NCBI GenBank assembly: GCA_947069175.1 | Contig: CAMTDV010000003.1 | Coordinates: forward strand, 46,649,194 to 46,713,193 | Direction of reading: 5' to 3' | Origin: Scalesia atractyloides | Lineage: Eukaryota > Streptophyta > Magnoliopsida > Asterales > Asteraceae | Length of the DNA: 64,000 nt | Shown: in pieces, positions 48,949 to 58,503 of the stretch | Layout: every line of letters starts with the position of its first letter | Position numbering within the stretch: position 1 is the first letter of the stretch | Translations under genes and position numbers: made by a program | Notes under the pieces: model-generated | Database searches by the model: none | Told to the model about the DNA's origin: nothing | What the model saw: only the letters and a program-made list of their open reading frames with translations

Positions 48949-49439
48949 TGTAGTTCCCCTAGTCCTTATGGATCTTGACATAAACGTCTATCTAATCTAG
49001 AGTGCAGAATCACCTGGATCAGATTTCACAGAAACAATAAGAACACGAACACAAACACAAAGAATTCCTTCAAACTGTCTTCTATTGATTATTGAACACC
49101 AAGTGTTTACAACCAATTCAAGACTCTCTCTCTAAAACTCTCTGAAGCAATTCTCTCTACAACTAAAAAACTAACTGAGCAATAGGACCAGCAACCTTAA
49201 CCCTAATCACAACCACCCTTTATATAGAGATAGGTTATGCTCATGGGCTAGGGTTTCCTACATGGACTGCTAATGGGTTTTAGGCCCAATTCGCCTACCA
49301 TGCTCTATTTAGTGTCTAGTTCAGCCAATTACTTCTAATTCACTAATACAAAACTAAACCCGCTAATTATTTATCATTTTACTAATTACAAGATATCCAA
49401 AGACCAAATCTAAGTTGTTGTCACAAATATGCACCAACA
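48949..49439 (-). repeat. 5' LTR of element C
   Basis: 491 bp, TGTAGTTCCCCTAGTCC to ATGCACCAACA on the plus strand. TATA box at 49219-49229 (minus strand CTCTATATAAA). Followed by the CTTTG duplication. Confidence 0.93.
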
Positions 49440-49444
49440 CTTTG

Positions 49445-50232
49445 AATTGTGTGGGCTCTGTTTTTAAGAGCGATGGATGTTTAAATACTTGTTTTGATGC
49501 AGTCTTTGATTGCTTGAATTCAATTGTTTTGCCAAATAACTTTGATGTGTCTAAGAAATTTTTGGTTAAACAAACTAAACAGGGTGGAGAAACAAAATAT
49601 ATCCCACCTAAATCAAGGTTGAAAAATGTGTGTGATGAACATCTGGATACGAAAATTTCGAAAATACAAGAGGTAAATAAGCAATGTAGAAATCAAAGTA
49701 AGTTTGTTTCGTTAAGACCTCAGGATCCACACAGGTCTTCTTGTTCTGAAAAGGCTGATAGATCTCTAGTGAAACCTCATGTGAAACGTCGAATATGTTA
49801 CACATGTGGTATTACTGGTCACATTGCAAGAAATTGTCAGCATCATCCTGAAAACCTCAATGAAGGAGAGCGTTAGAAGACTCCTAAAGGGAACAACAAA
49901 CAAACTAAATAGGGGAAGATTGAAAAATCTAAACCTTCTAAGAGTTTAGATTCCAAGGTGAAGCCTTCTGATGAATATTGGAACAAGGCTAAGCAATTGA
50001 ACCATAAAAATTACTTGAAGTCTTCAAATTCAAAATCGCAAAATACAATGGCTTTGAAAAACAACAAGCAAATTTGGAGACCTAAAAACCCAGTTCAAAC
50101 CACTCCTTTTAAATTGTCATGTTCTGCTAATAGACCTAACTGTTCTAAAAACAATATGGTTTGGATGCAAGTCACTTATGTGAATGAGAAGGGTTTACCA
50201 CCACCACTATGGCCTGGGTTTCCAAATCTAAC
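49445..50232 (+). pseudogene. gag: Gag of element E, C-terminal part
   Basis: Continues the gag cut at 24551. It begins NCVGSVFKSDGC. A basic linker follows (FLVKQTKQGGETKYIPPKSR), then knuckle 2, CYTCGITGHIARNC (49796-49837, intact). A stop after NEGER (49876-49878) and another near 49910 break the frame. It ends with a shifted AWVSKSN and TGA (50233-50235), the same Gag/Pol boundary as in B and C. Confidence 0.87.
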
Positions 50233-50235
50233 TGA

Positions 50236-53200
50236 TCCTGCATAATGTGAAGGAACGACTATGGAGGGTTATCATTAGACTTTGGGTCATTGATAGTGGC
50301 TGTTCCAGGCATATGACTGGTGATTTATCCCAACTAAATGATCTTGGAGAATTCAACAGTGAATTTGTCACTTTTGTAAGAGGGGAGAAAGGAAAGATCA
50401 CCCAATGAGGCATAGTAAGAAATGGTGATTTCTGTTTCAAGGAAGTTAACTACGTTCTTGAGTTGAAACAGAGCCTGCTGAGTGTCTCTCAAATTTGTGA
50501 CAACGGCTACTCAACTCATTTCACCGAAAACATTGTCTTATTTTAAAACCAGGAATTGTTATTACTGAAGACCGGATTTTACTAAAATCTGATAGAAAAG
50601 GTAACGCTTATGTAATTGACATGAACAAACCACCTACTGAAAGCATTACAGGTTTGTTTTAAAAAATCTCTGAACATGATGCCATGTTGTGGCACCATCG
50701 TCTGGGACATTCAAATGTCAAAAACCTGAACCGTCTTGCTAAATTGGGGTTGGTAAGGGATCTACCCATAAAAGACTTCATTACTTTTGAAAAATGGGTC
50801 TCTTGTGCTAAGGGTAACCAGCATAGAAAACCTCATTTTCCTAAGTCTTTAAACACAATCAACAGTGTGATGCAGCTCATTTACATGGATCTCTTTTGTC
50901 CTATGAACATGCTAAGCATCTCAGGAAAGTCTTATTATTTAGTGATTACTGATGATTACTCATGTTTTACTTGGGTGTTCTTTTTAGCTAACAAGAGTGA
51001 GACTGTAGAGCACATTAAAGTTTTATCATCTTTATGGAGAATCAGACTAACAAGAAGGTGAAAGGAATTCGGAGTGACAATGGCACCGAGTTTAAGAATG
51101 CAGAGCTAAATTTCTTTTGTGCTCAAAGGGGGATAGCTAGACAACACACCACTGCTAGAACTACACAGCAGAATGGGATAGCAGAAAGAAGGAATAGAAC
51201 CCTGATTGAAGCGGCCTGTACTATGCTGTGTGATTCTAAACTCCCAATTTTCTTCTAGGATGAGGCGATAGATACAGCGTGTTATGTTTAAAACAAAGTT
51301 TTAATCAACAAAGTACACATGAAGACGCCTGATGAAGTACTGTTTGGCGAAAAACCCTCTGTCTAGCATTTTCGAGCTTTTGGCTGCCCATGTACCATGC
51401 TGCACTTAGATGCAATTCTGAAGTTTGATGCTAGGAGAAATGTTTCTTTATTGGTTATGCTGGCAAAGCTGCACACGAGAACAAGACAACAGATAGAGTG
51501 TACAACAAGAAGACAAGACAGATTATCGAGTCGTTCGATGTACAATGGCTTGAGGAGAATCAGACATATGCTGGAAACAGGCCATTCACTCTCTGTAATT
51601 ATGCTCATCTGTTTAAATCTGTTGATATTCTTGATGACTTATCTCCTGTTGTTTCTGCAGATAATGCAAGTCCTTCGATTGTTGCTCCACGCCCCTCAAT
51701 TGTTATGAACGATTTTGATGAAGAGGGGGTGTTGAAGCTGAGGGGGATGTTGTAGTAGTGGGGGATAGCACAACTACAACCCCATCTTCAACAACTGCAC
51801 CTGAATACAAGTAGCTCCGGATTATACAGATTCTCTCAACGTAGAAGAGGAAGCTTCAAATTCGTCTGACGATGAAGATTCATCGAACAATCAGAATGAT
51901 TTGTTTTCTAATGATTCGATTCCAGACGAGTATGTTGTGGATGAACCAGTAGAAGAACCTATGACGGAACCACTAGAACCTGCTGAAATTGAGAACTTGA
52001 CTAATATGCCGCCAACAGGAACTGTTCCCGAATCTATTGTACCTTTTTAGAGGAATCATCTTGTGGAGAATGTAATTTTACCCATTGGGGCTAGGGAGTT
52101 GACCAAAAGTCAAAAGGAGTTATCAACACATGTCTATACTCGTGCTTCATCTCATAAATCGAGCCAAAAACTACCCAAATGTCCCTTCGAGAACCAAGTT
52201 GGGTGGATGCCATGCAGGATGAACTAAACCAATTTGAGAAATTGAAAGTATGGAGATTGGTTAAGTTGCCTGCATGAAACAAAGCACTTGGAACCAGATG
52301 GGTTTATCCAAACAAAAGGGATGATAGTGGAGTGATTGTTAGAAACAAAGCAAGACGGGTAGTGAAGGGTTTTAGACAAAATGAGGGGCTTGACTATGAC
52401 GAGGTGTACACCTATGTTGCTAGATTAGAAGCAATTCCAATTTTTCTAGCATATGCATCGTTCAAAGGGTTCACAGTCTATCAGATGGACGTCAAGACGG
52501 CATTTCTGTATGGCAAAGTGAAAGGGGAAATATATGTTGAACAGCTACCTAGTTTTGTTAATCCACGATATTCAGGACATGTCTACAGGCTTGACAAGGC
52601 ACTGTATCGATTGCATCAAGCGCCTCGTGCCTGGTATGCTACTATGATCAAACATCTGCTAGCAAATAGATACACTCGTGGAATCATCAATCAGACCCTG
52701 TTTATTTGTAAGGTCAGAGAAGACCAAATTCAAGTGCAAATCTATGTGGACGACATCATCTTTGGGTCCACTAGTGATGCATTGTGCAAAGAGTTTGAAG
52801 AAGTCATGAAGAAGCAGTTTGAAATGAGTGCTTTAGGAGAAATCAATTTCTTTCTGGGTTTGCAAGTTCGTCAAGACTCAACAGGTATTCTGATTCATCA
52901 GATAAAATATGTTGACGATATCATTGCAAAATTCAAACCTCAATATGCAAAGCCTACAAACACTCATATGGCTGAGAGATGACGGAACATTGTACCGGTT
53001 AATGATTGGCTCGTTGAGTATCTGACTGCAAGTAGACCAGATATTATGTTTGCTGTATGTCAGTGTGCACATTATCAGGCTACTCCTAAACTTTCTTACT
53101 TGAATGCTGTCAAGAGAATCTTTTGATATCAAGGTCAAGCCTAGGCTTGGTCTTCTGTATCGAAAAGATTCCTGATTTGACTTATGTGCTTTCTCTGACA

Positions 53201-53651
53201 GTAATTTTGGAGGTGTAGGTAGAGATATGAAGTCCACATCTGCTGGATGCCAGTTCTTGGTAGATAGACTCATCTCATAGCAATGCAAAAAGCAGCAGAC
53301 TATCTCACTTTCAACTGCGGAGGCTGAGCATGTAGCAACTTTAGCTTGCTGCTCCCAGGTGTTATGGATCCAACACCAATTGGTGGACTATGGTTTGAAT
53401 TTCTCTAACATTCCTAACTTTTGTGACAATGATGCAGCCATCAAATAGTGAAAAATCTTGTGTATTTTTCTTAAACTGAACACACTGCCATCAAAATTCA
53501 GTTTATTCGTCACTCATTCAACCAGGGACTCATTTCAATGGAACAGATTTATACTGACGACAATGTTGCGGATCTGTTCACAAAACTAGTCAATCGAGCA
53601 CGGTTCACTTCTCTTCTTGAGTTGCTCAAAATGGTCCATTTCGAGGACTGA
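50236..53651 (+). pseudogene. pol: Pol of element E
   Basis: Protease: WVIDSGCSRHMTGD (50283 on). Pre-integrase: LWHHRLGHSNVKNLNRL, with the first zinc Cys changed to Trp (EKWVSCAKG). Integrase core: MDLFCPMNML, VITDDYSCFTWVFFL, IRSDNGTEFKN and TTQQNGIAERRNRT, so all three acidic positions are present. Integrase tail: VLFGEKPSV, FGCPCTM. Reverse transcriptase 52195-52982: SWVDAMQDELNQFEKLKVWR, DEVYTYVARLEAI, DVKTAFLYGKV, QAPRAWYATM and YVDD (52743-52754). The RNase H part (53000-53650) has several breaks: FSDSNFGGVG, AEAEHVATLACCSQVLW, and an end of VNRARFTSLLELLKMVHFED with stop 53649-53651. At least eight stops or shifts in all. Confidence 0.9.
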
Positions 53652-55054
53652 GCTTGGTCACACAAAAACATTTTTCTTCGTTTGTATATGCATTTATTTC
53701 TTAAAATTGTTTTTCGTTTGTTCCTTTTGTTTTCAATTTTAAGCAAAAATTTAGGGGGATGTAGTCGTTCTTTTAGTTTAATATAAAAACATTGAAAAAT
53801 GTAGAAAAATAAAAAAAACATTTGAAAAATTTAGAAAATTACAAAAATATTTTTTGCTAATCCTTTTGATCTAAGGTGGGAAATGAAATAAATCTTCACT
53901 ACATGGATTAAGGCTGACTCATGCAAGACCAATATTGAAATGGTCTGACTCTAGAGCGATATGTTGGTAGGCTTTATCCTGATGGCTTGAAACTTTGACT
54001 GGTTTTATGTAGAGCATAAAACTACATTATGACCTTAGGAAAGAACGTCACTTGGAATTAGTACATTTCTATTTGAATGCTTGTGTGATGTCCCGATACA
54101 CACAATTTTGGTCTAGTTCTGAAATCTTTTTTGACAAACTCGTTTATCTCCTCTGTTTTGAATGAGCAAAGACCTGGAGGTGCTAGCCAACATCAGCTTC
54201 TACTGCATCTAGATACATGCTGACCTAGCTGTACGTTGCCGCGCTATTCATCCATCACACCTGAAGAGGCCCTCTAGTGCCCAAAAGAAACCCCAAAACC
54301 TATATCAAATTAAAAAAATTCATTTGATCTGTATATTATATCCATCTCTTTGCAAATGATCTATTCTATTCTTTTCTCAACCAAGTCCCTGTCAAGATTT
54401 TAGAATTTTAGAACAGGCTTGTGAAAATATGTGGTAGGGAAACTTCATGCATGATAGAGTGTGCTAATTAGAATTCAAGGATTTGATTGTGATTTGTTTG
54501 GGTTCTCATATTAAATAAACCAAAACGTGATAAATTAGTTACAGACAGTCATATGGAAAAGGTCTAGGGAGATAATTTTAAGTGGACAAACATACTGGCA
54601 ATCGCTCGGATCACCCAAATTAAATTAGTGTTGATAAGTGTAGTTTGGCTTGAAACACAGTGATTTGATCCAGTGAGAAAAAGGCTTGCAAACAGATTTG
54701 TTTTTGTGTTTGATTATATTTATTAGTGTGTGTATTATTTCTTGTTATTAAAAATGTGGCCATGTTCAAGATTTGAAAAGGACCGTGTTTTTATTCAACA
54801 CTCATTTACATAATTAAATTTTGTTTTTGGTCTCGGGATTTGAGTTGGGCCAACCGCACACTTGGTAGGAACCAAAAAATCTCAACAGGTTTGTGATGAT
54901 GATTAGTTTGGCCCACCGCACACTTGGTGGGCCCACTATATCGAAAAGGAGACACTTCACAAAATTCAAACATATACTACACACTCTTTTCTCTCCTTAT
55001 CGTCTTCTTCATCAACTAATTTAATAATCAAGATCCCTATTTTTCTTGTTCAGT
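53652..55054 (+). other. Region between pol and aORF of element E
   Basis: 1.4 kb without ORFs. A GGGGGATG tract follows pol at 53753-53760. Block 54197-54228 matches the conserved 3' region of C and D (sense CTGCATCTAGAT, CATGCTGACCTAG). TGTGCGG-related motifs in the CCGCACACTTGG form occur at 54857-54870 and 54909-54921, close to the aORF start. Confidence 0.7.
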
Positions 55055-57527
55055 ATGTCAACCTCTAAAGGAAAATCTAAAGGTTGGTTTGTCTCTATTA
55101 TTTCAATTTGAACTAACTACTAGCAATTAGGGTTTGTTGAGATTATGAACTATCGAAGGGTGTTGAGGATGGTGAAAATTGATGTTGACTTTGATGAAAT
55201 CAAAAGGATTTAGGCATAGCATCAGTCTATAGGTTGATTAGAATTTATAAATATGGTCGGAACAGTGTTTGAGAATGCCAAAGAAGATGAATTATTGCGG
55301 CACGTGGAGTACACTCTCGAAATTTAGGGTTGAACACTTACAAAATGACCAAAATACCCTCGCACACCCTGTGTATTGACAGTTTATGAGGGGTGTGCTG
55401 GGTAAAAAGGGTGTTTTATTATGACCAGTTTGCCACCTGTACAACTGGGCAATTGACATATTTACCCGCCGCACACTGGTTTTATTACTAGTGTGCGGAT
55501 CAATGGTGCATTGTTGACCATGTTGACCGATGTAACTCAGCGGTTGACTTATTGACCAAGATTAGTGTGCGACTTGACTAGTTATTACACACTTACCCCT
55601 AAAACTCTGTTTGAAAAGACAAGAACGCCATCGCAAACTAGTGTTGGGACCACACACTCAAGTGTAGGCCACACACTAGTTAGTGTTCGGGCCTGTTTAT
55701 GTGTTTTTCTTTTTGGGCCTTTTTAAGTGTTGTTGGACTTACAATTGTACCTAGATGACTTTTAACATAATTTTGAGATTGTTTTTTTAATAAAAACTAT
55801 TGAAAAAGTTTATTTTTGAACTCAAAATTATTCTCAAACGTGTTGACTAAGGTTTAACCAAGTTTACGGTCAAACTCGGAAACCTTTTGTTTCCATATTT
55901 TTCATGTGCGTCTAATTTAAACTGTTTTGTGAAGACACGGGAAAGAAGGTAGTCGATAAATCTGTACATGTTATAGGATTCGAGAAAAGCATGAATATTG
56001 CCTAGTTTCTAGGAGAACCACCAAATGGTCATGAAGAATTTAACCCGGTGCTCGTGGGTTTGAAGACTTGTCGGTTAGGACACGCACTACAACCAAAATC
56101 CAATTATTCGAGAAGACTAGATCAAAGATTTTTGGAATAATGCAACGGTGTAGAAAACTGACAAAGTGATTCGCTCAAATGTTTAGCAAACGGAAATTCT
56201 TATAACAGAGAAGACGATGAGAGAATTTTGTTATTTAGAGATGCTGTTGATGACCCTGTAAAGTTCGACAAAGAAAAGATTGTGCCAGTATTAATGAGAA
56301 TGAGCTATGAATGCACTTATCCTCCAACCACTAAGAAATTGCTTCATCTATATTGGAAGTTTTTGGCACATGTGTACCTGGTATGCATCAGTGGGAATAA
56401 AAGTGGGATTGATACTCTTACAATCCGGCAAACGTTAGGAATGGTTGCCTTAGTTGAAGCATGGAAGTTCAACTACTCGAAATGTGTTTTTGATGACATG
56501 ATGGCAAACGTGAAGACAATAAACAAGAAGTAGTGGTTCAGTTTTTCCTAGAAGTATTGGTTCAAATTTCCTAGATTCGTGAGAAATAGTGCTACTTCAA
56601 AAAAATCAACTCAAGAAGAAGTTGGTGGACCTGTCAGTAGTAAAGATAGTGAGAGTTTGTTTGGTGATATTGATGTGGGAGCGTTAATGAAGAGAGTTAC
56701 CGCTCTTGAAAAGGATAAAATTTTTAAAGACGTGCAGATTGCTAACTTAATGGAAGAGATAACCCACAAGAATCAGCAGATTCATGAGCTTGAGACAAAT
56801 CTAGAATCTCTTATATTAGTGGTTATGGATCTCAAGCAGAAGTTGGAAGGTAATTTTCCGAAGGAGTTTGCTGAGCCTCCTAAAGAGTATACTACTGTTG
56901 AAAAGGCACAAAGGACAGGAAACACGAGGAAGCTATTGATCGATATATTCAGAATCCTCCTCGTACAGTTAGTCAGAAAAGGAAGCCGATGGAGGTGATT
57001 ATGAGGAATGTGGGTGCTGAAAAGAATTATGGATTTCAAGACATGCCTGATCGATTTATGGTAACTACTTGAAGAGACAGATATGATAGATATGGAAGCA
57101 GGTTAGGGATTAGAAGTTGGGCATACAATGATGAAAATGGGTTGTTTTTAGTGACGAGAAAGAATGGAAAAGTTGAATATTACAATTCATCAAGTTTGTT
57201 TGAATCTTGGACATCTGTAGATCTTCGTGATTTGAGTAATGCTCCATAGATCAATGCAACAATACTAACTACAAAATTGGATGGAATTTCTATAACAAGC
57301 TACAACAACAGGCCCTAGTGAACTTCAGGGATATGAACTTGCAAAAATCATCTGCTCACTCTACTGGTGACGCAATTTAATTATCCCCATAAACTGAGTC
57401 ATCTACTGAGAGTGCTGATGCCCGTTCAACTCCTTCAATTCTCCACCACCCTACTGACCACTAGACGGAGCTGAATAGGAATTTTGTTGGGGAAGCTGTT
57501 GATGCCCAGACGGTTTTGAATTATTGA
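55055..57527 (+). pseudogene. Additional ORF (aORF) of element E, spliced structure predicted
   Basis: Extra ORF downstream of pol, same strand. Predicted exon 1 is 55055-55082 (MSTSKGKSK plus one base, donor AAAG/GTTGG). The intron is 55083-55934, acceptor TTTTGTGAAG, and the join is in frame (phase 1) with DTGKKVVDKSVHVIGF. The N-terminal domain (55990-56550) has FLGEPPNGHEEFNPVL, ERILLFRDAV, a segment KFLAHVYLVCISGNKSGIDT, and FNYSKCVFDDMMANV; a helical coiled coil (56640-56880) follows. The C-terminal domain (57000-57380) has SWAYNDENGLFLVTRKNGKV and LVNFRDMNLQKSSAHS. It shares its N- and C-terminal domains with the aORF of H but lacks H's Pro-rich and acidic middle. There is no signal peptide or membrane segment, so it does not look like an envelope protein. 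At least ten stops or shifts. Function unknown. Confidence 0.72.
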
Positions 57528-57733
57528 TTTTTCCAACCCGGATTAGAATTATTTAAAGTAGCATTTTGGAATCGGTTTAGATTAGAAACAATGTCAACCT
57601 ACTCAGTAGACTCATTCATGAGAGTAGGACCGTCATCGATTTCGTGACCTCCATGACAATCCGCATACCTATTCAACCTCATCTTCACATCTTTCATCTA
57701 TTTTGTTAGTGCTTAAATAACTACCATTATACC
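57528..57733 (-). pseudogene. Gypsy gag-like fragment
   Basis: In the minus direction the frame reads RYADCHGGHEIDDGPT, STE-stop-VDIVSNLNRFQNAT and NNSNPGWKN. This resembles the Cys/His and Asn-rich 'VNFVGN.NR...NPGW' part of Athila-type gag proteins. It is short and lies between the end of E's aORF and the 3' LTR of H, so it is probably the place where H landed. I rely on remembered family patterns; the match is modest. Confidence 0.42.
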
Positions 57734-58366
57734 TGTTAGAAACTGAGTTTCTTTGTTTGTAAACAAGTATTGATTATCATAATAATATTCACAAACTGGG
57801 AGTCGTCATCAACGATTGTTTTACATTAATCATCAAGGATTCAAATGTTTTACAACTCAATTGACTCTACAGACTCCCCTTCAGCTGATCACACAAACAA
57901 ATAGTTGTAAACGGGGGATCGGCTCCTCCGATGAGCAATTGGTCTGATCTAACTCAGCTAGTAGAGGCGGAATTCATTGCTAGAGAGGATGACAAACGAA
58001 CAAGAAAGATCTTACTGTTTAACTGCTCTGAATTGTATTAATGACGTGCAAGTACAGACGCGAGGAAACAAATCAGCAGGGCTTCGCCGTACCAACTTAA
58101 CTATCACTAATTAGCTTTGACACAACACTCCTCTATTTGTAGGTCGACATGACTCGCACTGGAGTGTGTGTAAAACAGAGACAGTCGTATGAGTAACTGC
58201 TTCGTTCGAGTGACTGAGATTCATTCGTACGAGCCATCCTATCTCGCTCGTACGAGCCATTACAAAACATATAAAATAAACATTAACATTTATGCATTCG
58301 ACTCTTAAGCCCTATATACGATACAGACATATCCTAGACGTAGGCAATAGACATAATGCACCAACA
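57734..58366 (-). repeat. 3' LTR of element H
   Basis: About 633 bp, plus-strand TGTTAGAAACTGAG to ATGCACCAACA. Sense TGTTGGTGC to TTTCTAACA, with TG/CA ends. The polypurine tract follows (plus AACTCCCCCTTGG, 58367). Two clear CGTACGAGCC motifs lie at 58224-58260. The far boundary is inferred because no second LTR is in the window. Confidence 0.7.
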
Positions 58367-58503
58367 AACTCCCCCTTGGATGTTGCCGCAGTCTGGATAG
58401 TCTTCAAAATTCTTCACAAGATTTGACACTAACGCCCAAAAAATCTCTTCGGTGGCTTATGATGCTCCTCAAATGCTATTCGCGTTTGATCTGTTGGAGG
58501 AGG

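Larger units (their letters stand above)
24552..49439 (-). mobile_element. Copia element C, complete, hosting nested insertions
   Basis: Two LTRs (492 and 491 bp), primer site, leader, gag, pol and polypurine tract, flanked by the perfect duplication CTTTG (24547-24551 and 49440-49444). Its own length is about 9.7 kb once LTR2 and B are removed. By eye the LTRs differ at about 21 of 491 positions (about 4%), many being C/T or G/A changes. Confidence 0.95.
20320..57527 (+). mobile_element. Copia element E with additional ORF, split by element C
   Basis: Plus-strand copia: 5' LTR (20320-20642), tRNA-Met primer site, leader, gag (21690-24551 and 49445-50232), pol (50236-53651), a long untranslated stretch, then an extra ORF (55055-57527). 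Element C sits in gag with duplication CTTTG. No 3' LTR resembling the 5' LTR was found before the next repeat at 57528, so the 3' end appears to be lost. About 12.3 kb of E remains after removing C. Confidence 0.88.

Noticed and set aside
55733..55747. Possible end of the missing 3' LTR of element E
   Set aside because: Only 15 bp match; none of the rest of the 5' LTR (such as the GGATGCACCTAGG part) is found upstream of it.
58138..58366. Shorter LTR of H starting at TGTAGGTCGACATG
   Set aside because: It resembles the start of the A/B LTR by a few bases only; the longer version from 57734 has a better terminal pair and contains the expected promoter-like part.
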